64,000 nucleotides of DNA from Chlorops oryzae. Its lineage: Eukaryota > Arthropoda > Insecta > Diptera > Chloropidae. Below, piece by piece: positions 44,028 through 57,986 of this stretch; position 1 is the first letter of the stretch, and each line of letters starts with the position of its first letter. The DNA lies in assembly GCA_020466095.1 (NCBI GenBank), contig CM035806.1, positions 3,054,120 to 3,118,119 on the forward strand, read 5' to 3'. Under the pieces are notes generated by a model. It made no database searches and had not been told where the DNA came from. It saw nothing but the letters and a program-made list of their open reading frames with translations. The translations under genes were made by a program, and so were the position numbers.

Positions 44028-45744
44028 ATAGATAGTCTTGAGGGTAAAAAAGAAGGGTTGCATATCGTCATTCTTGCCCGACAATAACACCCTTGTTTTT
44101 TTTTTTTGCTGTGAGAAGTGTGCCTCTTGCTTCTCTGCGAGGACAACGCCAAAACTTTTCTTTTAAATTTTTAATCCGGCTACTCCGTTGTTCGAACTCT
44201 GAAGTGAATATCTAATGAAAAGCGAGCAAGCTACGTTATGGAAGGCAGAGTGAGTGAAAGAGAGCGAAAGAGATATAGAGAGAGATAGATAGAGATAGAG
44301 GGAGGGAAGAGACAAGGCGGTGTAAAAAAAACTTGCCGAAATTATTAAAATCGCTATACTTAAAGAAATACTTTAGTGTTGTTGTTTTTATTGGCATTGT
44401 AAGACACGAAGGAAGACGTACAGCAGCAGCAGCAGCAGGAGCAGCGCCAACAGCAGCTGATGATGGACCGAGTGCCGCCGTCGAATAGGGCGCGCTCACT
44501 GATTTTAATCTTATTAGCTCTGTTCATCATTCATTTTGTTTTTGTTTTTTTGTTTATTTATTTTCCTTGTTTTCATTTTTTTCATTTTGCGAGAGTTTTG
44601 CAAGAAAGAAAGCGGAAAATTGTTAGCAAGAAAAAAAGATACAAAAAAAAAAAAAAACATAAAAATTGCAGGAAAAAATTTAATTCATTGATATTTTTTG
44701 TTTTGCCTTTTCCTACCAACAGCTGCTAGAGTTCTTAGTCTTGCTTTTTATTTTTATTTTTTTTTATTTTTTATTTGTTGGTATCTTTTAACGTCGGCTT
44801 TGGTGGCAAGCATGTGCTGCCGCTTAAAGGCTTTGACAATGCCACCACAGCCATGAGTCGTGGTTTCGATACGAGCAAAAAGCATATGATTTTTTTCCTT
44901 TTGCCTTCCTTGGTTTTTTTTTGTTTGTTTGTTGATTTCCTCGCTTGCCGCACATTTTGTTGACCACCCACTTCGACCTTCGACCGTCGGCTTATGGCTT
45001 ATTTGTGTTACAAGCGTTGATTTTGTACATACATATGTATAAACAAAAAATTTTTACTGCCCATTTTGGCGTGCTGAATTCATTGATGTGTTGCATTAAT
45101 TCATCCAATTATGACATCGACCTTTTTTATTATCATATATACATATATAATATTTTTTTTTTTTTTTTGTTTTTTCTTGGTGTTGTCTCTCTTCGCAAGT
45201 GAAATGGAAACTGGAAGTTTGATTTCACGGTAGAGCGATTCAAGGGAAATCGAACAAAATGCAAAATCAAATGAAATTCTCCGCACAATTCTCTTCGTTT
45301 GACTTTTGTTGGATTTCATTGATTTTGGCTATTGAGATTTTCTTTTTTACGTTTGCTTGAGGAGGAGGAAATTCAACCTTCCCTCCCGCTTTAAAAAAAA
45401 AAAAAAAAAAAAAAACTTCAAAATGCCTGCAAAAAATGGACCGAAAATCCAATTCAAAAGGCAATTGAACATTGGACACATTGTGAATTTTAATTCGTAA
45501 TGGTGAGATGATTTCGCCTGGGGCCAATTTATTTTTATTGCAGTTTTCCCCATAGCTACTCATTTCCTGTGTACCGATAGTTCTTATCGAGGAGCTCAAT
45601 GAAGTCCTTCATGAAGGAACTTTTCTTTAGAGCGAATCGAAACTGATTAATAGGTAACACGCAATGGCCTCGCGTAATAAGGGACCTTGAGAAATCAAGG
45701 ATAATTTTTTTGACCGCTGTTGTTCTCTCTTTTAACAAAACAAC
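44028..45744. other. Noncoding stretch, no gene seen
   Basis: Contains gagagatagatagagatag near 44,280, CAG triplets near 44,420-44,455, poly-A and poly-T tracts (44,643-44,656; 45,151-45,168; 45,393-45,414). The frame at 44,236-44,499 reads through the CAG run and is not called. Confidence 0.5.
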
Positions 45745-45811
45745 TAAAATATTCCTCTCCTTCTCTTTATGTCTTTCTCTATCTGCCTCTCTCTATGCCT
45801 TTCCTTCCTTC

Positions 45812-45845
<34 letters not shown>

Positions 45846-46248
45846 TTCCCCCTTCACTCTCTGTCACTCTCTCTGTTTCGGTCTCTCTATCTCCCTCTTT
45901 CTGTCTCCCGCTCTCTGTATATCACTCTGTCCGTATATGTCCCTCTCTTTCTCTATATATCTCTCATTTTCTCACAATTTCTCTAAATTTTTCTCAATTA
46001 TTCTAAATTTTTCTCTATTTTTTATATATCTGTCTATTTCTTTGTATATCTCACTTTTTCCCTCTATTTTTCTCTATTTTTCGCTATTTGTTCTCTATTT
46101 TTCTCTATTTATCTATATATCTCTATATTTCTCTCCATCCCTCTCTATATTTCTATCTCCATCTCTCTCTCTCTATCTCCATCTCTCTCTCTATCTCCAT
46201 CTCTCTCTCTCTCTCCATCTCCTCTCTCTCTCCATCTCTCTCTCTCTA

Positions 46249-46327
<79 letters not shown>

Positions 46328-46367
46328 TTCTATCTCTCTATCTTCTCTATCTCTCTCTATCTCTTTC

Positions 46368-46414
<47 letters not shown>

Positions 46415-46452
46415 TCTCTCTCTATCTCTCTCTATCTCTCTCTTCTCTCTCT

Positions 46453-46483
<31 letters not shown>

Positions 46484-46484
46484 A

Positions 46485-46516
<32 letters not shown>

Positions 46517-46701
46517 ATCTCTCTCTCTATCTCTCTCTCTATCTCTCCCTCTATCTCTCTCGCTATCTCTCTCTCTCTATCTCTCTCTATTTCTATCTCT
46601 CTCTCTTTCTATCTCTCTTTATCTCTCTCCCTCTCTCTCCCTCTCTCTCCCCCTCTCTCTCTCACCCTCTCTCTCTCTCTACCTCTCCCTCTCTCCCTCT
46701 C

Positions 46702-46765
<64 letters not shown>

Positions 46766-46880
46766 CTCTCTCTCTTCCCTCTCTGTCTCTCTCTTTGTAT
46801 CTCACTCTCTTTTTATCTTTCTCTCTCTTTTGATCTCTGTCTCTTTTTATCTCTCTCTATTTCTGCCTCTTTGCTAGTAT
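45745..46880 (+). repeat. CT-rich array, (CTCTCTAT)-like
   Basis: Pyrimidine-rich + strand grading from irregular ctctctttctat units on the left, through tatttttctctattttt, to dense ctctctctat and pure CT at about 46,690-46,760. Long serine/leucine frames in two registers are repeat artefacts. Confidence 0.95.
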
Positions 46881-49100
46881 TTACAGCTCCTCCTTTCGTG
46901 GGAATCCTCAAGTATTTCTCGCAAAAAGTATTTCGTAAGCAATTATTCTTCGCAATCAAAACTAAATATTTGCAAAACGATTTGACTTTTTGCTTTCGCT
47001 TTTTTCCTCTTTTCTTTCCTCTTCATTTTGCATTCATTCGAATATTTAACTCGCGCCTTTTATTGCACTTTGTGAATTACTTAAGTAAATAATAGCAAAT
47101 GATGAAAAGATTTCTGTTAAGCTATTATGACTTAAATGGTATTACCCTCGAATACGACTCGAAGTTGAGGCGGGTCTGCCACTAAAATTGATGTCTTCGG
47201 CAGAAGCAAAATGATGATGAAGATAAAAGGAGTGAACGCAAATGATTGTAAGCTTAAATATCCGAGTAAAAATATATATATATTTTTTTTTTTTTTCAAA
47301 AATCAGCGCTGCCACATATTTACGTAAAAGAATTCCTTCGATATACATACATACTTAAAATTATCTTGTCCTTAGCGACATTTTGACTAGATCATGGCCT
47401 TAGAACAAATGAAAATGATAAGAAATCCATAGTAGAAGAAATCCCAGATTGAAGTCGTAATTAATATTTGAAAATAATCACATAAATGTGGCAACACTCC
47501 TTACTGCGAAAGTCAAGTTCAAAATACGATTATCTGGTCATAGCAGCGCACATAAACACAGCGACAGCAAACGAAAATAAAGACCGAAATCATCAGCTGA
47601 AAGCATCCATGGACAGGGGGTACTCAGCGGGGATAGTTGTGTTGTTTGAAACCCCCTGCGAAATTCAAAGAATCACAAAAGATTGTCAGGACTCCTAATT
47701 TATTTTCTTGATACACAACAAAAGTGGTAAATGAGAAAGGAACCCACTAAAGCCCAAATAAAAATTTAAAACCCCTTCCGTAAATAATTTTCTGCGAACG
47801 CACGCCCCTATTCATACACATGGAAAAATTCTGTAGAACTTAATTTTCAGTGCTTTTATCCTTTTCTCCCTTCGATTTTATGTTTGCTTTGAAAAGCAGA
47901 AAAAATAAATACTTAAAAAAAAAAAAATTAAAATAAATAAACCAAAAACAAACTTTAATGTTAATTTGCAACGCTGATGATTTTTCTTAATTTAAGCAAA
48001 TGATGCATTGCCACACTGTCGCCCAGCATAGGACGCCGCAGCGCGGCGCGGCGTAGAGAGAGTTTCTCGGAACCGAACGCCATGCCGAATGAAGCTTAAA
48101 GATTTACGATTTAAGTGGTATTACTAATGTCATTGCTCGTGGCACTTTGACTGTCTGATATGACCCTATGGAGGATGATGCTGCAGTAGTATTCTCTTGT
48201 ATCCATGTCTCAAATATGACTTATGCCTGTCAGGCAAGAGTCAGTCATTCCATCTGTCGTCTGTCGTCTCTCGTTCTCCTTTTCCTTTTCCGTTTGCCTC
48301 CGGTCGGTATACTGTGTCGGTACTGAGTCGGTACTGTCCGTACATGTCCGTGCTTCGGGCTGTTATTCTTGTATCCATATCATATCATGCGTTCCACACA
48401 GATTGTTGAGAGAGAATATTTTTCTGTCTATCAGTGTTTCGGTTTGTTGGTCTCTCCCTCTCTCTCTCTCGGTCCGTCTGGTTTTACGTATATTATTATG
48501 ACATTAATACTGAAGTTGGGATATTAAATGTCCGTTGCGGTTCGTCTGAATTTTTAAAATGTGTGCTCAGTAAGTAATAAGTAAATAATGGGCATAAAGT
48601 GAGCATCATTTTCATAAAGCGCCACAAACTCTTATGGGTTTTCTGCTTTCCGTTTTGGACTTTACTTTATTGTTTTTATTTATTACTATTAAGTATATTT
48701 ATATTCTTTTATATTCAATTGAAGGACTTTAAGGAAACGATTGCATTTATCGTAGAATTCTGTAATGTTATTTTTATTTTTTTTATTTTGTTAAGTCAGG
48801 TCATCACTGGAAGCGGATATATTTCATCAAATTATTCAAGATTTTTAATCTTAGAGCAATCGCAAGTAAGGACAATGAGAATATTATTTCATCCGGATTT
48901 GAATAGATTGAGATCTTCCAATTGACATCTTTGCCCTTAAGATGGATTCTGGTAAATTGTTAATACATACTTTTTCCCCTCACCGATTGGCATTAACCTT
49001 AATATGACCAACCATACGACATTTGATTTCAATTTTATTTACGTTTGTTTAATTGAATTGGGGGTTCTTGGTGAGAGCATCCCTCATCGATTTGAGGACG
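46881..49100. other. Noncoding stretch, no gene seen
   Basis: AT-rich overall with a GC-rich patch (cgcagcgcggcgcggcg) near 48,035 and a 'cggtactgagtcggtactg' duplication near 48,316. A frame at 48,599-48,925 is hydrophobic but has no recognisable family signature. Confidence 0.5.
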
Positions 49101-49104
49101 TCAA

Positions 49105-49385
49105 TGTTTTACGTTTAACCCATTAATCACTAATCTTGATTTTGGAATTTTTTTATTTTTATTTACTTACGTTTAACCCATTAATCACTAACCTTGATTT
49201 AAGACTTTGATTTTTTTATTTTTATTTACGTAAGTTTAACCCATTAATCACTAATCTTGATTTAAGACTTTGATTTTCATTCCGTTTTCATGTTTAAGAA
49301 AGTTTAAGATATTATTAATCTCTTTCGGGACGTCAAAGTTGAACGTTTAACCCATTAGCTACAAATGTTGATTGATTTCGATTTA
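49105..49385 (+). repeat. ~60-bp tandem repeat, 3-4 copies
   Basis: 'gtttaacccattaatcacta' recurs at about 49,113, 49,171 and 49,235, spaced 58 and then about 63 bp, each followed by '(a)ccttgattt' or 'atcttgattt'. A looser unit with 'gtttaacccattagctac' follows at about 49,344. The first and last units both carry a 'gacgtcaa' lead-in. Confidence 0.8.
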
Positions 49386-49430
49386 CAATTCAATTTGGAT
49401 TTGTAACACGAATTAAGTACATACCTAATT

Positions 49431-49802
49431 CTTCTTCTTCTTCTTGCGTGCTTAACTATCCCGGTCTATCCCGGGGTCCGCAAAACGCGACCAGTTCCTC
49501 CATTTTGTTCTGTCGGTTGCATCATCCGAGGTAAGTCCTACAGCCTCTAGGTCCCATTTTATTGTGTCAATCCAGCGCTGTTTCGGACGCCCCCGTTTTC
49601 TGTAACCTTGATTTTTGCAGTGCATAGCCTTTCTTTGCCAAAGTCTCGTCATTTGCTCTCAAGACGTGTCCATACCAGCGTAGCCTTGCTTCTCGCATTT
49701 TGCCAATAATTGTCGCAACTCCATAGCGTCTACGGATGTCTACGTTTGAAACATGATCAAGACGAGTGAGTCCGGATATCCAGCGAAGCATCTTTGTTTC
49801 CA
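49431..49802 (-). pseudogene. 5'-truncated RTE-type retrotransposon copy
   Basis: Read on the minus strand, the frame gives ETKMLRWISGLTRLDHVSN and RLRWYGHVLRANDETLAKKG. After one frameshift at roughly 49,600-49,650 it gives GRPKQRWIDTIKWDLEAVGL and DATDRTKWRNW. This RWYGHVLR plus GRPKQRWxDT tail is the conserved C-terminus of RTE-clade reverse transcriptases. The minus-strand 3' end is a (GAA)5 tail (49,431-49,445), as expected for that clade. A perfect 16-bp duplication aagtacatacctaatt flanks the copy at 49,415-49,430 and 49,803-49,818. The reverse transcriptase core is absent, so it is a dead insertion. Confidence 0.9.
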
Positions 49803-49818
49803 AAGTACATACCTAATT

Positions 49819-52360
49819 ATGTCATCCATTTCAAAACAAGAACATTCGAGATTTTTTCGTATTTTGGCTTCCAAGAAAAAAAGGTATTTTCTGCCCCACC
49901 TTCTCGTATGTAAGTGTAGATGGGTATTTCTAGAAAACAGTAAACTTTTTGTCACGTCCGAGCATATCTAATTGCCTTTCTGATCTGCATAAAGTTTTGA
50001 TAAGTATAAAATTCCGGAAGAGCTGCGCGATAATAGCTAGAAAAAATATTACTATTTTCCAAATTCTTCAATTCGGGACTTTAAATTGCTACTGTCACGT
50101 CCGTTTGGAAATACCCAGATGCAAATTGTATGAAGATTTAACAACTTTAGCAAAGGGCGATCTACTAATAAACGCGCTTTCGATCATCACTTTATCAATT
50201 CTTCTTTCAATCCGTTAGCTTCTTGATCTTGATTGAATTCCCTTAGAGTGAAATCTTCAAGTTGAATATCCCATTAGTCAATCAGAATTATCGATAATTT
50301 CGATACATAATATTGAAACGAAAGAAAAAAGAAAAATTCAAAAAATTCACTCAATTCTTGTTGCCCGCTGTTAACAACTTTATCAGTTCCATCGCATAAA
50401 TCACCTGTTACACACAATATAACTCAGAAAATTTATATGTGTATTGACCGCTAACAATTTGACAGGAAAATTACTACATAATAAAATGAGAGAAACGCCA
50501 GCACTAATCGTGGCCCACACTCAATAATGCCGCGAAAATGCGCCGTACGCGATCGTGAAAACATTCGATTTATGCGGATCCTCGAGTATATCGCTAACAG
50601 CTACAAAAACACAACAACAACAACAACAACAACATCGATAACAGCATTACCAACTCTAGCAACAGCAACACTGCCAACAACAATAACAACAATGGTAATA
50701 GACAACATTTTCTCGCTATTATCGCTCAAATTTATAATCGCGATAAAATCTCGACGAACTACCGTAGACCGCCGCACCGCCAATCTAATTCGACTCGACG
50801 TGAGTGCAACGCCTACGGAAAATGTCTTCGTTCCTCAGCCTCAACCTCAACCTCATCCCCATATCCATACCCATTCCCATCCACATCCCCGTCCTCAAGC
50901 TCGAGTGTGCGATGCTTTCTCGATAACATCGATTGTGGCGCTCGCTTTTCTTCGCCTCGCCTCGCATCGCCCCGCCACGCCTCTCGAGGAGCGTAATTCC
51001 GCAAATGCACGTAATAATTCTTTCAGTTTACGATTAACCACGATCGGCAAAGGAGGAGGGACCTAACTATCTATGAACATAGGTATGTGGGAATGATCGA
51101 AGTTGCGCTTTCGAATTCTTCTGTGTGTGCGGCACGAATCTTTTTAAGACCGTAATAGCCTCTTTTACTTCGGCCTTTTCAGCCTCCTCTCCTCTCCTCA
51201 CCTATCCTCGACTTCCCACTTTTCCTCGTTTCTTCTTCTTCTTCGACGTCTTCCTCTTTTTAGTATCGCCATTCCATTGGCAATTGACGTTGGTATTTTC
51301 GTGTGGTGCTCCTTAAAAAGCTCTCGTCTCAGTTGGAGGCCCGGTATATAATGGCGATCACAACTCTATTGACTCGCCTCGAAGATGTTTATTGAAATAA
51401 TTTTTTAACCATTATCATTACTTAGAGGCAGCATTCAACGGAACTAACGCCGATTGCGAAAATGAAGCCGATGTCGGTGAAGCCGGCGTGGAAGAGGAAG
51501 AGTAAAATTCTATTCTCGAAAATCCATTTTAGCACTTTGATTCGAAAGTATTTTGCGTAATTAAATTGTTGCCATAGCGGATAATTGGGAAATGTGGAAA
51601 TCTCCTTAATTCCGATTTAATGAAAAGCATACGTTGAATATATGTACGTACGTCAGCATGACGCTGCAATGCCGTCAATTAAAAACGGATTAGTATTAAA
51701 TTATTGAGAATATTTTCTCGTCTATAGGTGGCATTTGTTTTTGTTTTTGGTGCTTTTTTCTTGTGTTTGCAACTGAATGGGAAAATGATGAAATTATCGA
51801 ATAATTTAATAATCGATTTAATGCTGCGTAGCTTCGAAATACAAATCCCTCTGAAATAATTTAAGATCGTTTAATTAGCTCTCGCATAGAGTTTTCTGAT
51901 ATGTTCAGCTAAGGATGATAGACGGGTAGATTAGTCTCCTTTTTCTCAGGACACTAACAATCGACTAAAATGCCAGCTCCACTAAATGCACTTGGTAAGT
52001 GACTATGAATGGAGACCTTGTCTTGACAGCGGCGAGAGAGCATTCCATATACATATGTATGTAGTAGGTAATGGGTGAATGTGCTGCCCTATGTAGGCTA
52101 AGACTTCGAAACTTCAAAAAGTCTTTCTTAAAACAAGACGAGCTGAGGTTCGAGAACTTTCTTAATATTTTCTTTATAAGGAAGGACAGGGGAAACTTAG
52201 AAAATAGTAGATTGGACCACATGGCACAATAGACCTATTCTGCTCACAATCTATTTATGTATTTCTCCAGCACGTGAACCCATAAACACTATAAAAAGCG
52301 TTTTACAATTTTATCTAGAGATCGCTATCCTTTAGGGGAGCTGTAGGTAAATTTGAGCTA
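49819..52360. other. Noncoding stretch, no confident gene
   Basis: Includes ACA/CAA triplet runs near 50,606-50,632 and CCTCAACCTCAACCTCATCC-like repeats near 50,838-50,880. The 179-residue frame at 50,527-51,066 starts MPRKCAVRDRENIRFMRILE and is then threonine-rich and proline/glutamine/histidine-rich. It follows the simple repeats and shows no domain, so it is not called. Elsewhere I see nothing specific. Confidence 0.45.
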
Positions 52361-52364
52361 AATC

Positions 52365-53535
52365 AAAGAGAGCGACAAAGAGAGAGACAAAGATAGAGAC
52401 AAAGATAGAGACAAAGATAGAGACAAAGATAGAGGCAAAGATAGAGACAAAGAAGAGCAAAGATAGAAAGAGCAAGAAAGAGAAAGCAACAAAGAGAAAG
52501 AGAAAGAGAAAGAGAAAGAGAAAGAGAAAGAGAAAGAGAAAGAGAAAGAGAAAGAGAAAGAGAAAGAGAAAGAAGAGAAAGAGAAAGAGAAAGAGAAAAG
52601 AGAAAAGAAGAAAAGAGAAAGAGAAAAGAAAGAGAAAGAGAAAAGAAAGAAAAGAAAAGAAAGAAAAGATAAAGATAAAGATAAAGAAAATAAAGATAAA
52701 GATAAGAAAGATAAAGATAAAATAAAGATAAAGATAAAGAGTAAAGATAAAGATAGAAGATAAAGATAAAGATAAAGATAAAGATAAAGAAAAGTAAAGA
52801 TAAAGAAAAGATAAAGATAAAGATAAAGATAAAGATAAAGATAAAGATAAGAAAGATAAAGATAAAGAAAGAAAAGATAAAGATAAAGATAAAGATAGAA
52901 AGAGTAAAGATAAGAAAAGATAAGAGTAAGAGAAAGAGAAAGATAAAGATAAAGATAAGAGAATAAAGAAATGAGAAAGAAGAAGAGAATGAGAAGAGAA
53001 AGAATAGAGAAAAGAAAAGAAGAAAAGAGAAAGAGAAAGAGAAAGAGAAAGAGAAGAAGAAGAAAGAGAAAGAGAAAGAGAAGAGAGAAGAGAAAGAGAA
53101 AGAAGAAAGAGAAGAGAAGAGAAGAGAAAGAGAAAGAGAAAGAGAGAAGAGAGAGAAGAAGAAGAAGAGAAAGAGAAGAGAAAGAGAAAAGAGAAAGAAG
53201 AGAAGAAAGAGAAAGAGAAGAAAGAGAGAAGAGAGAAAGAGAAAGAGAAAGAGAAGAGAAAGAGAAAGAGAAAGAAAGAGAAAAAGAAAAAGAAGAGAAA
53301 AGAGAAAGAGAATGAGAATGAGAATGAGAATGAGAATGTGAATGAGAAAGAGAAAGAAACAGAAAAAAGGAGAAAGATAAAGATAAAGAGAAAGAAATAG
53401 AAATAAGAAGAAAGAATGAGAAAGAAACAGAGCTAATGAGAAAGAAGGAGAAAGAAACAGAAATAAGGAGAAAGACGGAGAAAGAAAGAGAGAGAAAGAT
53501 AGAGAAATTAAGAGAAAGAGAGAGAGAGAGAGAAA
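52365..53535 (+). repeat. Polypurine array (AAAGAG)n / (AAAGAT)n
   Basis: The + strand is almost entirely A and G with some T. It runs from agagacaaagat units (52,365-52,450), through pure agagaa (52,490-52,600) and aaagat (52,670-52,950), to gagaag mixtures and gaatga near 53,308-53,345. It is the only large array in the window with purines on the + strand. Its complement resembles the arrays at 54.7-55.6 kb. Confidence 0.95.
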
Positions 53536-54689
53536 CGTTTTACGCATTTGAGAATTTCTGTTATTGAAATTGATGACGGAATGAAAACAAAGCCGCTATA
53601 GTCTATCGTTGATTGCATCAAATGAACTTTCAATGGGTTAATTTTGGTTGAAAATTGACTTCGACACATTTCAAGCCCAATTCGTGAAACCTACACAATA
53701 ATTAACTTAAACATTTTATATTATTAAAAGGTTGAAAAGCCATTTTATTAACCTAAAAGGGTATGTAGCTGCACATGTACATATGTATGCATGTACGCCC
53801 ATTGCTGTGTAGTCTCCCAAAAGTTGTTGGCACATCCTTATGAGAGGACGATTTTTACGTTAAAATCGCGCACAGATTCATTCGTTTAAATATGTATTGT
53901 ACACGATATGTAGGTAATTGCATGCATGCATGCATCGTCTATGTGACTTTTCGCACTCACACGTCTGCAACATTATTCAATTAGACTTAATTTTGCTCAT
54001 AATGCAAAAGTCAATTAACTCATTTTCGCTCATATTCGCGCAACCCTTTATATCCTTATTCAGTAAAATTGCTGCAACGACAACGTCATCGCTGATTCCC
54101 ATATTTACCCCATCACGCAAATTCACTCCCGCAGAAACATTTTTTATTAAAAAACTTTCTGAACAAATGAGAGCAAAATTAAGACCCCAGTAGGAAAAAA
54201 ATGTACGCCATTACTCCACAAGCAATATGGCTGCCGCATAACTACTCAATTACAGTTAGAGGAGTAACACAACCAGCAGGAACCCAAGTCCTTGACTCTA
54301 GCTGCCTGTAAAGTTAAATTTCGCATCATTTGCTTAAAGAAGGGTTTCTCAACATTTTCGCCTTAACATTTACGGGCACGTTGCATAATTTGATCGCCAC
54401 ATTTGTTGAAAGATTTATTTCGTTAACAGAATTGCCAGAAATCGTTAAGGCGAAGTGGGAAGAAATTTGTCCTGAATGCGTTAAAGGGTTTAAGGCATGT
54501 TTTTTTTCAATTTTTTCCGTTTTTGGTAACAAATTGGTAACAAAACTACGATTCTCCCAAACTGCATACCAGGCGGCTCATCCGAAGAAACCTCAAAAGA
54601 ACAATAGAATATTATCAAAATTTTTAATTTTGAAATGCCTAAACCACATCCTAGTTTAAACGAAATTAACGGTACTTCTCCCTTTTTCT
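53536..54689. other. Noncoding stretch, no confident gene
   Basis: Contains gcatgcatgcatgcat at about 53,920. The frame at 54,330-54,659 is not low-complexity but has no domain that I recognise. A 'gggtttctcaacattttcg' at 54,343 faces a 'ccaatggttgggaacttctg' at 55,649, a weak inverted match that could mark hAT ends around the CT array; too weak to call. Confidence 0.45.
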
Positions 54690-55632
<943 letters not shown>

Positions 55633-56734
55633 CCTTGCCGTCCAATGGTTGGGAACTTCTGACTTCAAGAATTGTTGAAGAAGGAACATCCCGATCACGA
55701 TTCGTCCTCGTGCTCATTCACTCACTGCTCTCAAATGTCTCGTTCTGCTTGCCGTATGTGTTATGTTCATTCTAGGGCAAAATAAACTGTTCCATTGTTT
55801 TCCCTACGGTGGGCACCGTGGCATTGCTTCAAAATACGCTGTGCATTTTAATGTCGATTTTATTAAAATTAATTGCAAACAAAGTCTGCAAAAGCAGCGG
55901 CAGCCGTTGGCTCTGAGTAAACGCAAAAATCTTCCAGCATGGAGAAGCGCATTTCTTTGTCGGCCAGTGAAATTCTTACTCGAAACCGGAAAGAAAAGTG
56001 AGCAAACATTCAGAATGAGAGTGAGAGTGAGTGCGTGAGTGTGTGAGTTTTAAGCGCCATTTTGCTTGAAAATGTTTCATTACGATAAAAATATCTTTCA
56101 TTGTGGATGTTGTTTGCGTTTTCCTGCCTCGCAGTTGTGTTTACTGGACTGTTTTATTTGCACTTTTCTGTAATATTTAAATTAAAGATAATTCATTAAG
56201 GAAAATTCTCTTGATGGCCTAAAAAAAATTTTTTTTTTCTTTTCTTCTAAAACATCTTCTTTTCTAAATTAGAAAATTTTTATGGTTTTTTTGTTTTTAA
56301 TTATATTTTATTAAGTTTTATTTATTTTATATATTTTATTTGAATAAGTACAAATCTTCAGGGAGAAAAATTGACAATAAAAGTAAACCGAAAAATATGT
56401 TAACAAAATGGCTACTCAGCGATACTCAGTCGTGTCTTGAGCCATTCTATTGGAGAATGTAGCAAAGCCTCTTGAAATTGCTTTAGTGAAAAGACAGCGA
56501 CTGCTGAAACGTGCCTGATACAGGACCTCTTTCTTCTATAGTCCTTGATTGTCTTTGAAAAAAGTGAATTTTTGCACTTTTGCACTTTTGGAGAAATCAT
56601 ATCTCAGACATGAATAACGATAGAATGATGATTCAAAAGCCCAAATATAGAAAATTTCTCAAAAAATATTACTCTTTGAGCTCTCATGCTCAAGTTCGTT
56701 TTTAAATCCGATTTTTTTCAATGGTTAAATGGCA
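55633..56734. other. Noncoding stretch, no gene seen
   Basis: Mixed DNA with gagagtgagagtgagtgcg near 56,017 and AT-rich tracts at 56,160-56,350. No gene recognised. Confidence 0.5.
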
Positions 56735-57986
56735 AATAAGGTAAAGCATATGTACTACGGTTTTAAAGGAAATCGACTAAAGATTCGGAAAAAAATTAGA
56801 AAAGCATGTGCTAATAGGACGTTTTTCATACAAAAATGGCTCCCAAAGTAAAAAAAAATTTAAAGTTTTTTCAAATTTTTTGACTTTGACCGTTTATTTT
56901 TCCCTCAATGGCTCAAATTTTTTACCATCAAATTAATTTTACCTAAAAACTCATACGATTGGATTTCAAACCACATTTATAGTTTTTATACCCGACACAC
57001 TCTGTGTCGAGGGTATATTGCGTTTGTGTGGTTGTGTGTAACACCCAGAACCAGTCGAGATAGACCATACAAAATGTATATAGAAATGATCAGCGTCACC
57101 AGGAGATTTGATTAAGACATGTCCGTCCGTCCGTCTGTCCGTCTGTCTGTCCGTCTGTCTATCTGTCTGTCTGTCCGTCTGTCTGTTTGTATACAGTTTT
57201 CCTATCGAAGAAGTTGAGCTAACGTAACAAAATTTGGTACAGGTGCTCACGAGGACATGGGTAAGAACAGGTTCGAAAATGGACCCGATCGATTTTTAGG
57301 GGTACCTCCAGTACTAGGATCTGTTACGAAAATCACAAAAACTGCTCTAAAATCAAATTTTTTCGAACATATTTTGATGAAATTTGATATTTGATCATGT
57401 TTGAAGGCAAGTAATACGATTTCCAAAAATTTTAAAAGTGGGCGTGGCAGAAGGGCGTCTTTTCGAAAATTGTCTCCTACACCCGAACTTCAAATGGGAC
57501 TTCAAAGTTAGCACTTATGCTTCCTTTGTAGCCATAAACATCCTTGCAAAAAATATCCTTGATCGGTCAATTATTAAGGGTACCTCCAGTACTAGGGTCT
57601 GTCACAAAAATCCCAAAACTGTCCCAAAATCAGACTTTTCCGAAATATTTTTTAATGAAACTTAGATTTTGAGCGTATATTTAAGCCTCCGATTATAATT
57701 CAAAAAAAATTGGAAAAGTGGGCGTGGCAAAGGGGCAGTTTTCATATAGAAATTTAACAAATGTCGGTATATTGGGCCCCTTATGGCCTTAAACAACTCT
57801 TGATATTAAAGATTATTTGAACATGTGTGTCTTTGTCGGGTATTTTATTGGCAGGCTCGCCTGACTGTAACACCCTTACTTGTTTTCTTTACGATAAACC
57901 ATTTTCGTGGGAGAATATTTTTTCTCGACTTCCTGCTTAAAAGTTTTCAGGCGCTATAACTCCCCCCAGGAGTGCATTTGCGACTC
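56735..57986 (+). repeat. Dispersed repeat copy interrupted by mini-me
   Basis: The left part (56,735-56,986) and right part (57,883-57,986) together match 7,480-7,795 in order ('aaatggctcccaaagtaaaa' and 'taccatcaaattaatttt' left; 'cgtgggagaatattttttctcg' right). The intervening 896 bp is the mini-me at 56,987-57,882. Confidence 0.85.
56987..57882 (+). mobile_element. mini-me/DINE-1-like element, complete copy 2
   Basis: Same architecture as copy 1: foldable head tatacccgacacactctgtg, (GTCY)n at about 57,121-57,185, two internal 'gtacctccagtacta' themes, two 'gtgggcgtggca' blocks, a subterminal 'tgtcgggtat', the small hairpin caggctcgcctg, and the end cttacttg. It sits inside a T run of its host repeat, consistent with insertion between two Ts. 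No coding capacity. Confidence 0.75.

Noticed and set aside
45769..47092. Frames above 330 codons in CT arrays (also at 12.5, 34.5, 52.4 and 54.7 kb)
   Set aside because: Polypyrimidine arrays contain no stop codons on the + strand, so open length carries no coding evidence.
48599..48925. Hydrophobic 108-codon frame resembling a membrane protein
   Set aside because: T-rich DNA gives F/L/I-rich frames; no chemoreceptor or transporter motif, and the start is not an ATG in good context.
50527..51066. 179-codon frame starting MPRKCAVRDRE
   Set aside because: Most of it follows ACA and CCTCAA simple repeats; no domain, and no supporting promoter or splice sites.
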